Assembly: GCA_023374045.1 (NCBI GenBank)
Contig: CM041781.1
Span: 139,120,982 to 139,184,981 of the forward strand
From: Limonium bicolor
Lineage: Eukaryota > Streptophyta > Magnoliopsida > Caryophyllales > Plumbaginaceae
DNA length: 64,000 nt
Direction of reading: 5' to 3'
Shown one piece after another: positions 14,312 through 24,490 of the stretch (positions are counted from its first letter, which is position 1; each line of letters opens with the position of its first letter). The position numbers and the translations under genes were made by a program. Below the pieces are notes generated by a model that saw only the letters and a list, made by a program, of their open reading frames with translations, had not been told where the DNA came from and made no database searches.

Positions 14312-14780
14312 GCCGGACCGAACTTGCGACCGGACTTGCAAGTTCGGTCGAGCCCAGACTTACAAAGACGGGTGAGCTACTGGAATCGACCGGACTTGCG
14401 ACCCGGACTTGCAAGTTCGTCGGGCCAGAGATTTTCCCCGTCTGTAACCTACTGGAATCGACCGAACTTGCGACCGGACTTGCAAGTTCGGTCGGCCAGA
14501 AAAATTTCCATCCTGTAACCTACTGGAATCGACCGGACTTGCGACCGGACATGCAGTTCGGTCGGCCCAGAAAAATTTCCCGAGGATAGCTACTGAATCG
14601 ACCGAACTTGCGACCGGACTTGCAAGTTCGGTCGGCCAGAAGAATTTTCGTATCCTGAGCTACTGGAAGCGACCGAACTTGCGACCGGACTTGCAAGTTC
14701 GGTCGGGCCAGGAATTTTCGGTACCGGTAGCTACTGGAATGGACCGGACTTGCAAGGTCGTCGCAAGTCCGGTCCTGACA
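14312..14780. repeat. Tandem dyad repeats of S (GACCGGACTTGC / GCAAGTTCGGTC)
   Basis: About seven units of around 60 bp share the lead-in CTACTGGAATCGACCG. Each holds CCGGACTTGCGACCGGACTT followed by GCAAGTTCGGTCGG, so the two halves pair. The final unit has the arms changed to GACCGGACTTGCAAGGTCG and its inverse. A poly-A run follows at 14780. Confidence 0.85.
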
Positions 14781-15867
14781 AAAAAAAAAAAAATATTTTT
14801 AATTTAAATAGTAATTGTATATATATATGTATATGTATACCCATACATAATGTATATGTATATGTGTGTAAGCATGCAAACCTTAAGTAAGAGATGGAAA
14901 CTTAAGAAAAGGGAAATAAATAGTAAGTATAAGTGTAAGAAATGTAAGGACATAGTAAGTAGGAGTTAAGTAATGATAGTTAAATTAATCATTCAATTGT
15001 ATGTATGTAATAGGACTTGGTTTGTGACATCGAAGGACGTTTGGAATTACGTACGACGGTGAACGGTATGAATTCCTCATGCCCCGAATGCTATCATGGC
15101 TACTCTGATTTGTGTGTTGTGTGCTAATTGATCACCAATAAAGATAAATGCACGAATCGGAGTTAATATGCCTACTTGTGAATATGTAGTGTTGTATGAT
15201 GTTGTATATTTTCTTTAAAGCTTAGTTTGTATACTTCATGAAATGTATGGATGATATGAATGTGTGTATGTAAGATGTATTGCACTGTGACCGATTGTGA
15301 TGAGCTGGACTTCTAACTTGTTCCTAACAATCTAACCATCCTAACTTAAAATGGTAATTAAATTGGAATGAGTAGAAGTCCGATATAGTTTCGGCCACGC
15401 GTGAGGATGCGGAGTCACGAGAGGTTGGCTCCAATTCCTGACTCTTAAACTGGTCCGCGGCCCAAATCCCTTAAGTGGGTAGCATCCCGGATTAGTGAGT
15501 CAAGTAAATCCCGGATGTGGGACGGAGTAGTCCCCAAGGCCGGAGGTCCCGACGACTTAACTTGAGTATAGCAAGAAAGTAAGAATGAGTAAGTAAGTAA
15601 AGGAAAGTAAGTAAGTGTAAGTATAAGTAATATGGTGAATGAGTAAAAGAGAATATGCATTCCGATTAACCCGGATGCACAATTTGGCTAACCTTGTGAA
15701 GGTAAGTATCGTGAACTCTATGTATTGTTGCCGTGAAGTGTATGATGTATTATAATGCATGTATGATTGTAGGTAAAGCATGTAGTATGAGTAATGAACA
15801 GCATGTTTAGCGGTCGCCATTAGTCGGCGTACCCTTGCTAGCAATCGGTATATGCGGAGTTCATGCG

Positions 15868-15912
15868 CAGCGTAAGCTGACCCCCTCGGGGGACCATTTT
15901 TACTACACGCAG
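15868..15912 (+). promoter_or_regulatory. Double hairpin and CAG|GTA site in S
   Basis: CAGC-GTAA-GCTG is followed by CCCCC-TC-GGGGG, then a T-rich stretch and CGCAG|GTAC at 15912. The same arrangement with other loops and partly different stems occurs in A, B and D at the matching LTR position. It looks like an RNA structure in front of a 3' splice-like site; the role is unknown. Confidence 0.6.
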
Positions 15913-16260
15913 GTACTCGCGATTGATGGAGATGTGAAGATCCACTTCCATTCTTTTATCTTCTTTTGGGATGTTAAACATTGAAATTAGGATGGGTGTA
16001 ATAGTACATGGCTGTAATTTTTGATTAGCCGGTGTACCATGTGTACACCTTTTTGGACAGGAAGGAGTGGCTTTGGTATAGATGAGTAGGAATTAAACTC
16101 ACTCTTTTTGGAAGCTTAGAAATGGGAATGTTAATCTGATATACTCTAAATACTCGGTAGTCCTTGGATGTAAGCGTATGGTATTTGTAAATGGCTAAGT
16201 GTTATTTAGTAGCTCGGTACATATGTTCATCAGACCGTGACTGTAAGTATTAGTAGCCTA

Positions 16261-16281
16261 GCTAACCGTATGGCGGTTAGC
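16261..16281. repeat. Inverted repeat near the 3' end of S
   Basis: Arms GCTAACCG and CGGTTAGC are separated by five bases, about 110 bases before the LTR end. A has arms GTTAGCCAC and GTGGCTAAC at the same place (19438-19459 and 28900-28921), so pairing is kept although the sequence differs. Confidence 0.6.
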
Positions 16282-17520
16282 GGCATTGTTTCACACCCGC
16301 CGAAGTAAGTAAGTAGTATTCTTCCGCTGAACTCATTGAATTAACAGGAATTAGACGGTAAGCATAGGATTAACGGTTGGGGGTTACACAACTACATTAA
16401 TGTTTTGAAATAATGTAAACCTAGGTTTACAATGAGATGGAGCTTAAAGCTTGAATACTCATTATGTTTTTGTATAATGTTTAGTAGTTGGCAAGGAACC
16501 AAATGCCTTACCGTTTTGTAAGGAAACAAGAAAGAAATTTGGGAGGAAAAAGAGGTAAATATGCTATCTCAATGTAGTTTAAATGCCTTAGGAAAATGAG
16601 CTTGATTTGCTTAATAAAATCCTAAGGAGCCAATGGCAAATGAGCTAGTAAAATGCTCTCAAGGAGTTTATTAAAGAACATATGTTTGGTGTATGTATTT
16701 GCAGGTCAAAGGCATTACTTATGTGGGAAATTCAGTGTTTAAGGTTTATGCAATTTAAGGGCCTAAGAGCCATGTTGTTTAAGGGCCTAAGTGCCAAGCA
16801 ATTTAAATATGCACTATATTGTGATGTAGTGCTAAATGTGTGAAGTCTTGTGTATAAAAATGTGTTTGATGAATTTTAGGTGTTCTTGAATGAAAAAGGT
16901 AGAAACCTAAGTGTTTGGATGTGAGTAAAACAAGAGAAGCTATGGCCAAATTTGGGGAAATGTGTGAGAAGTTTAATGTTTTAAGAAAGTTTTGGTGAAC
17001 TAGGAAGTATTAAAGGTGAATAAATGTTTACTTGAGAAGAAAAACATGTGTTAAGGTGATTTAGAGTGATGCAAGGATTTAGGTGTTATCTTGGAAGTTC
17101 TAGGAATTCAATGTGTGTTTTTAGGATGTATTAAAGTCTTGGAGAAGTTTTGTTTAAGGTTTAGGAATGTTGATGTACAAGGAAGAAATGATGTTTAGTA
17201 GGTTGAGGAAGGAATTCAGAAGTTGTGAAAAGAGGATTTGGTTAGTAAGAGGAGATGCTTGGGAGATGATGTTATGAAGGTGAAGAAGCATTTGTAGTGG
17301 TCATATAGGTGAAATACCACCTAGAAATCTTAAGGAGAAAACATTCCAAGTGCTAGGAATTTTGTAAGAAGTTTGTGAATGATAGAATGGTTTTGGTGAG
17401 TGATTTAAAGAGTTTAGCACATGGATAAAGGTGTGTTTGAGGCCCAAATGAGGTGAGGGTATACTAGGATATGTGGGGTGAAGTTTGGAGTTGAACGTAA
17501 AAAGGAAACAAAGATCTGGG

Positions 17521-17690
17521 CAGACCGGACTTGCGACCGGACTTGCAAGTTCGGTCGGGCCCAGTTTACCCTGTGGGAATTAGTTTCTGGAATGGACCGG
17601 ACTTACAAGTCCGGTCGGAGTAGAAAATTTTGACGGAAATGTGTTCTGGAATCGACCGGACTTGGGTAAGTCCGGTCGGACCAAAAAATG
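17521..17690. repeat. Dyad repeats in A's 5' LTR
   Basis: Three units open with TGGAATGGACCGG or a variant and contain CCGGACTTGC...GCAAGTTCGGTCGG or shortened forms. Compared with the 3' LTR (26935-27120), the second unit lacks about 11 bases and the third about 13. Both losses fall within repeated arms, as expected for slippage on a hairpin. Confidence 0.8.
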
Positions 17691-19141
17691 GTTAAGGTTA
17701 TGAAATGATATGTAATGATGGGGTTTGATAGGTAATGATGTTATAGGTTGTTAAGGACATGTTAGGTGAGTTTAAATGGCAATTAAGTGGGTGAAAAGTT
17801 GTATCAAATGTAAAGTAAAACAAGTTAAAAGTAAAGTTATGTACAAAGTTAACGGGGAAAGTTAAGCATTAGACATTAAATAATCAAGCAAACCCCGATG
17901 TTAATAAAAACACATGTGATGTTAACAGTTGTTCGAGAATCGCTCGAGGAACATAAGTGGACGTGGTAAAGTGGACTCCGGTGACAGTATGGTTTTCTTG
18001 CAACCTGTGTCCTACCGATTACACCGGCTGTATGCCAATGTGTTTTCTGTATGTTTGCCACGTTGTAAGATAAAACATGTAATGAGTTTACAGTAATTCA
18101 TATATGTGGTGTTCAACTCCGATACCATTTAACCTCGCAGTGTTAACCTTAGTTAACTGAGTCTAGGATCACATGAGAGTTCGGTATTCGGAGTAAACGA
18201 CCCGAACCATGGGACGTTCTAACCACGGCTATGCGTGTGTTAACTGTGTGATATGTTTTGTGAATGTAGGGATCTCCCTTGTGTGTTTAACCCAGTTGTA
18301 ATTCTGTATGGTTGTGTAGTTATGATAGTCTCCATAGTGGGTTCTAACTAATATCTAAAGTAAGTATGTACTAACAGTAGTGAGGAATCCGGTTGGCCGG
18401 TCGCGCGTTGTTTGGGAGGGGTATCCTTTGTAGCCTTACCCTTCTCTTTGTTATGGTTGTTTCCCTCACGGGTTATGATCTCCCATTAGCTTATTCCAAA
18501 GCTTAGCTATTCTGACTTATGATCGGTTTAGAGGGAACATGTGTTTGGTGGTGTGTTCGGGCCTCCAAACCCGAACCGCCTTAACTTAAGTTACTCATCC
18601 AACTATTAGGACGGTAATGAGTGTTGTTGTTATTGTATAACGAGCTTATCATGAGACTGGCAACATTCTCTAGGCTCACCAGTGTATAAACAATGTTTGG
18701 GTCGGTTCCTAAGAGAACCACTCCAGTTATTTATGTATTTTTGTTGTTGCAATATCTATTGCGGTATTATGTTGTGCACGTTCACGTGCAAAGTGTTGTT
18801 AAGTGTTGTATGTTGTATGTTGTAGGTTGTATAATGTGGAGTGTGTGGATCATGGATATGATTCCCAGTTTGTGATAAGAGGCGTTTAAGGATAACCCGA
18901 TTTAAGGGTATGTGTCGTCTATTAAGGAAGTAGCTCCATTAGAGGAGGAACACTCTAGGGATGAATACCATGAGTGACTTATTAAGTAAGGATATATTAT
19001 CCGATTGTTGAGCCCGTTGAGGCGAATGATTATGTGTTGTGTGTTTACAGTTGCATGTATGATTTAAAATAATCAACCGCATGCTAAGACGACAATTAGT
19101 TGTGCGTGGCCGGTAGCATGTGGGCTGCGGGATTACCATAC

Positions 19142-19197
19142 CAGCAAAGGTGCTGAGCCCCTTGGGGGCCACCCTTTCTCTTCTTTTCCTATTTCAG
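19142..19197 (+). promoter_or_regulatory. Double hairpin and CAG|GTA site, A 5' LTR
   Basis: CAGCA-AAGG-TGCTG then GCCCC-TTG-GGGGC, a long pyrimidine tract (CCCTTTCTCTTCTTTTCC) and ATTTCAG|GTAC. The pyrimidine tract makes this the most splice-acceptor-like of the copies. A second copy is in the 3' LTR (28604-28660). Confidence 0.6.
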
Positions 19198-19555
19198 GTA
19201 CAAGGAGCTGGAAGCCGTTCGAGAGTAGGACGGGGTAGTCGTTGTACATGGGTAATCGTTTATGTTGTATATATACAGTAGGCGTAGTAAGACCGAAATT
19301 GTTATCGGCATTAATTATAAATACTCGGTATAGTTGGAAGGTGTATGTTGTTGTTGCGTTAATGGAAAGGGATAGTAAGGTGTAGTCGCTCGGGAATTTA
19401 GCCCATCAGACCGGTACAATGTGTATGTATTAGCCTTGTTAGCCACGTGGGTGGCTAACGGCGTGTAACACCAACGAGATAAGTAATGTGATGAGGTTGT
19501 TTTCCGCTGCAGTTTATTGTAAGTGTGTTATTGTTGGATGGGGTGTTACAAAAAG

Positions 19556-19583
19556 TGGTATCAGAGCGAAGTATCGCTCTGAT
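19556..19583 (+). other. Primer-binding site and overlapping hairpin, element A
   Basis: TGGTATCAGAGC at 19556-19567 is the standard complement of the 3' end of plant initiator tRNA-Met. It lies five bases after the LTR. Its last eight bases form one arm of a hairpin, ATCAGAGCGA with TCGCTCTGAT, loop AGTA. Confidence 0.93.
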
Positions 19584-22500
19584 GACTGAATTACCGAGCT
19601 TAGGAAGTACCGAGTTAGGATTTTAGTACTTTGGGTTAAGGGTTGAGTGATAGCGTGAGAGATACGCTAATAAGGAACTACCAGTGAATACTGGAAACCT
19701 ACTATGTCCAACCCGCCCTCCACAACCCCTGTTTTATAACTTGGGAAACAACGCCAGAGAGATGGAAGTCCTCTCTTACTCGGGAATACCCGATCTAGCT
19801 GTTATTAAGTACCTCTAAAGGTACGGAGAACCTGTCACACGGTAGATCCCGAAAACTGGGAATCCCGGAGACGGTCTCCATCTGAACAATGTTAACCGCA
19901 TTTCATAGCAATGAATGAAGGATCTTGTGTATAGAGGAATAGAATTTCCGGCAACCTGGGTCGACATGCAGAGCAGTCGAGAATAACCAGTTTGCAACGC
20001 ACCAATCGTGCAACAGGCAAGAAGTGGATTAGTAAAACCCGAGATGAGTGTCTACGGGACCACAGTTGATAAATAATACACCAACGGTATACCAACCGAC
20101 AAGGGAACTACAACGTAGTGCCCAAACAAGAGACAAGTCTCAGTAACCACGACAAGTGCGTGGAACGGGCTATAAAGAGGATACGATACTAAGTAAAGAG
20201 GGACTCCAAGAGTGGGAGACACCCCAGTTGATAATTACCATATGAATACAGTGAGGAGTTATCCAGAGGGTTATTATCAAGGCAGTGAGATCAGTAAGGG
20301 CCAACAAGGCCACTGATGACAATATGGGTAAAAACAATACCACAACTGGTATGTGTTAAACCGATAGCCAGTTAGCATGGCGCACTTGCCGTAGCAAGTG
20401 CTGCTATAACAGGGCTGTTCGGGAAATTTATAACCACTACGAAGTACTTGGTGAAGTACCATGAAGTTAAGTGAGATCATTGTAACCATGGAAGGGCTTA
20501 ATAGCCTAACCTCTGTGATTGTAAGTACACCAGTCAGCAAGAAGCTAGACTTGGCTAAGGTAAGAAGATGTTGTGAAACCATGAAAATTTTCTTTCAAAC
20601 CCAGATTTATTCAAACCCTTTTCTTTTCAAAACCAGATTTTCTTTCAAACCAACCTTCTTTCCAACCTTCTTTTAAACCAAGTCAGTAAAACCAAGGACA
20701 GTTGGCGAGGATACAACAACGGATAAACTTTCCCTCGATTAAGTTCGGGAAGTAAGGAATGAATATTGTCACGGGACAATATAAGGGAGTTGACAACAGA
20801 ATGCTTCACCTAGGCGTGTGACGGACACTACGAGTGTACCAACTGAATTGTGGGACGACCGCGATAGGAGCTTGTGGGCCTGACAGACCTACTTATGGGT
20901 TAGTTGGGTAAGTAGCAATGTATCAGTATGATACCCCATATATGTATACGAGTAGAGTCCGAAACACGGGAAGTAGTCGACTCCGTTCTACGGTCAGCAG
21001 TATAAGTCAAACAACAGCTAAGGATTACCATGAATGGTTGAAGTAGAGGAACCCAGTTAAGATAACTAGACTAAAGGAACTAGTGAATTCATTTCAAGGA
21101 TATGTTTAAGAGTCAAGAGGTGCGAAGTGCACTAACTGTAATATAAAGACATCATACATGTCTTAAGAATTCCGAGGAATGAACATGATAGTTGGAACGG
21201 TGACCCAGCCTGTACATGGCAAGCAGATGCCTAATGTGGACACATTAATGTGCAATGAACGGGATGAAACTCCCAGAATGAGTACGTACACTACTAGGAA
21301 ATGTTGATCTTCACAAAAGGAGATAATAAGCCATTTAAGAACGCAAACGGCGTGGCTAAAGGAATGTACCAATAAGTGTGAACTAGATGTAAAGGCATAA
21401 CTTAGCAACACCCTGGAGCAATCCTTGAAGGGTGTTTGCATCAACAGTTGTTGCAGGAAATGACGTGACAGAAACACGAGGGTTGAAACTAACACCCATT
21501 TTAGACATAAGTTGTCAGGAGACGGACTGACAAACCTAAGGGGCATCCCATGAAAGGAAACGGAATGTAACGACCTTGTCATGGAGCTCAATATAATATC
21601 CAAACCATGTAATGTAGTACAGAGAAGTACATGTGTGTGGACAGACTACAATGAGCGCAGCTCAAGGCAGTAAGGCTTATAGCCACAAATAAATGTGTTA
21701 TGAAAATTAGATTGATTGCAAAAGTATATGTTATATAAGTAAGTAGAGCGGAGAACGAACCACTGCTTAAAGAGTGGGGATACCTCTCGATATTGTGAAA
21801 CCGCTGGAGCGGTAGTTATGTGAACCAAGGTCAAGAAATATGTTAAGATGGACAATATTCTTGTTATCTGAGAGCAGTTAGCTTAGTAGTGTGTGTGTAT
21901 AAAGTGAAACACCGAGCTGAATAATGCCGGCTTATGACTCGAATGATCGATGCTCAAGGAGCATTCAGTAGTCATCCAAATGAGGGATGAACCGTAATGT
22001 GAATAATGTAAATTTATGTGTGGAAGTTGAGGTGACAGTAGATACGATATAAGCTGATGTTATACAGGGAGTAAAAGCACGGTGCGCAACAAGCGACCGT
22101 TGTATAAATGTTGTTAAACGATAATGTAACAGATAAGACCAGTTATGAGTTAAACTCAGTGGACATGCAAGCAAGTGATGATACACAGACTGGGCAATAA
22201 GCCAATGGTCGGTACTATGTGATAAGGAACTCAGTGTGAATTCCTACTACAATCACATAAGGGATTTACTGTCAAGAGTTTACGCCTCTGCACTCTGTAT
22301 GACTGAGTGTTTTGGTATTGCACTTGCGCAGTAATGATCGAGTGGGATAGCTAGGAATTGGAAACATGTTAATTATGGAGGAATAATGTTATAATGGCCG
22401 ATGTATAGGAAATGCAAGACCGCACCAATAAAAGAGTACTTGTACAAAACCAAATGTGGAGACATAATTAACAGTAAGTGACTACAGTAGCACTAACTAC

Positions 22501-23098
22501 CAAATATCGGTATGGAATATACCCCAAATGTTGTAAATAACTGAGAGAGCACTACACACTAGGTAGTAGCTCAATCTCAACCGACAATAAGTCGGAAGGG
22601 AACAAGTCAGTAATTGCGAAATACATAGCTGTATACACAGTAAATTGTTATGGAAGTGGATAGAAAGTTTATAACTCACCGAATTCGCTAACGGTAAAAG
22701 ATACCACGCGTCGGTTGAGAAACCATTGTCACCAAGATAAAGGTGATAATTGGGGATGTACAATACAGTAAGAATAACAAATGGGGCAATTAAGCTCTAT
22801 AGTTACTAGAGTTTCGCAGCAGAAACTAGTGAGCCAGTGATTCAAGTGTTGAATGTACATGGTGAACACGAGTGAATGGCTAATTATTAACGCCTAGAAG
22901 CCTAACAGGCCAGAATCGAAACCAACTAAGAGTTTAAACAAACTCCAATGAGAATTCTTGGTTTAGGAACTAAACCGCTAATATGGTTAAGATCCTCTAA
23001 TCAGAATCCATTGTGTAATAGACCGCGTGGAAGTTAAAACACTTCACGACGGCAGAACATTTTAAGCCAATGTTTAGTGATTGATTACGTGGGCGTAA

Positions 23099-23119
23099 TC
23101 CCTTTTAAGGGGGGTAGAG
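23099..23119 (+). other. Internal polypurine-tract-like copy in A
   Basis: CCCTTTTAAGGGGGGTAGAG closely copies the tract next to the 3' LTR (TTCTTTTAAGGGGGGTAGA). Equivalent second copies are in T1 (33131-33151) and D (41498-41520). Confidence 0.6.
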
Positions 23120-24084
23120 CGCAAAACCACTTAGTGTATATTACCGTACAAGTGTACGTAGTGTATGTGATTTATATTGTGCATAGCACAAAATTATATT
23201 ATTGTTTTGATGATTGGTGTGTGTGTTACGTAAACATACACATTCATTCATGGTTTAATTGTGGAAATTGCGCACAGAAGATGCGAATACCATTGTGATA
23301 AGTGCGTGTATTTGTTAACAGTTGTGTGTGATAGTACAAGTGTGGGGAGTAGAGAAGCTCCCGGGGGAACAAAAGCCCCGACAGTGTATAAATGTGAAGT
23401 TGTGTGTTGTATTTTGACAAAATATATGTGTATATATATACTATATAGTGATCAAGAAAGGGTATGATACCGACATAGAACCTAGTGAGAATAAGATTCC
23501 CTAGGCAACAACATTAAAGTGAATGGAGATAACTGATAGACGGAGTTCTATCCTTTGGAGATGTATGATCATGATTAGAATGATTAAAAAGATAGAAAAT
23601 TGGAAATGAATGATTTACTTGATGCTTGAAAATGAAGTGGGAGGTGGAACTTGATTTGCATGTGATCAAGGGAAGCCGAACACAAATTGGGGTGGAAGGA
23701 TAGTTCAACACTGATGCTGATCACATCAGGGTTGGATGACTCTTGAAACTCCCTATAAGTGGTCACAAATAACCACGCTAAGAAAAGAAGCAAAGAGCTT
23801 AAGTTGGACTTGGAGTTGTGTGTGTTTTCAAAAGGATTTTAAATTGGTATTTATAAAACGTTGATGGACACTTTACGTAATTAAAGTCTTCTTACTTAAC
23901 CTCACAAGGAAATTTAAATTTAAGTGATTGTTTTAATCTCCCAAAGGCACGGGGACGGAAGGTGTCCATCGCGACCGGGTTCTGCGGGATCACAGTGTGT
24001 ATGTAAAGGATATTTTTGATTGTTGTACATGCTATGACATGTTGCGTGGTATGTGTAATAAATATTATTTTGACCTTGAGTTCC

Positions 24085-24375
24085 TAAAGGGTATGTTATC
24101 AAGACCTATGTGTCTAAAGGCTGTTATGTTATCAAGACCTATGAGTCTAAATGTGTTGTGTTGCATAGACCTATGTGTCTAAAGACTGTTATGTTATCGG
24201 GACCTATGTGTCTAATGTTGTTATGTTACCCAAGACCAGAGAGTCTAAGGGGTTGTTATGTATGTGTAAGTGTTGTTAAGATACCCGGACCATAGAGTCC
24301 GAGGTTATCATGTGGATATGTTATGTTATGTGTGGATGTGAATGTGTTGCCCGGACCATTAAGTCCGAGGTTGTG
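24085..24375. repeat. Degenerate tandem array with GGACC...GTCC dyads, A internal region
   Basis: Around seven units of 30-50 bp run from ACCTATGTGTCTAAAGG to CGGACCATAGAGTCCGAGG, with GTTATGTTATC spacers. The last units have perfect CGGAC/GTCCG arms. Confidence 0.75.
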
Positions 24376-24454
24376 ATGTAAAGTGTGTTTGGTCATGAAA
24401 GTTTATTTCCAAGTGATTCCTGTGTTCTAATTTAATGATGTGTGGGAAAGTGTG

Positions 24455-24490
24455 AACTTCGAGGACGAAGTTCTTTTAAGGGGGGTAGAT
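24455..24490 (+). other. Hairpin and polypurine tract before A's 3' LTR
   Basis: AACTTCG-AGGA-CGAAGTT (24455-24472) is followed by TTTTAAGGGGGGTAGAT and the LTR at 24491. The purine run is the expected plus-strand primer for reverse transcription. D and T1 keep the hairpin with changed arms. Confidence 0.85.

Larger units (their letters stand above)
12464..16388 (+). mobile_element. Solo LTR S inside A's 5' LTR
   Basis: This 3.9 kb unit starts TGAAATACCCCGTATTT and ends GGGGGTTACA. It is flanked by the direct repeat CAACT at 12459-12463 and 16389-16393. The sequence outside joins exactly to the uninterrupted copy in A's 3' LTR near 25780. Only one LTR is present with no internal domain, the usual product of unequal recombination between two LTRs. 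It is a relative of C, not of A. The CT-rich leader (12830-13250) yields long spurious frames. Confidence 0.95.
11174..19550 (+). mobile_element. 5' LTR of element A (split by S)
   Basis: It is about 4.45 kb once S and its duplication are removed. The order is: AT-rich head, GGGGCCGGTTTTTAG motif near 11869, CT-rich leader (11990-12100), donor-like AAG|GTAAAA at 12453, S insertion, acceptor-like TTTGCAG ending at 16704, dyad repeats (17521-17690), GGTGACAGGTATGG-like block near 17980, double hairpin (19142-19169) and terminal TGTTACA. Confidence 0.93.
19551..24490 (+). mobile_element. Internal region of A, no recognisable gag or pol
   Basis: I looked for the DSGA protease, FIDD/YVDD polymerase, zinc-knuckle and integrase motifs that are plain in D and saw none. 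No plus-strand open frame of note exists between about 20680 and 23070. Minus-strand frames of up to 146 codons (near 21163-21603) have no recognisable motif and lie antisense to the element. A pyrimidine-rich block of TTCAAACC repeats is at 20590-20690. A CCCTTTTAAGGGGGGTAGAG motif at 23099-23119 matches the position just after the pol stop in D. Confidence 0.7.

Noticed and set aside
16389..19550. Separate plus-strand element after S
   Set aside because: It continues A's 5' LTR exactly, as shown by the uninterrupted 3' LTR copy.
21163..21603. 146-codon minus-strand open frame in A's interior
   Set aside because: Antisense to the element, with no recognisable motif; interior otherwise non-coding.
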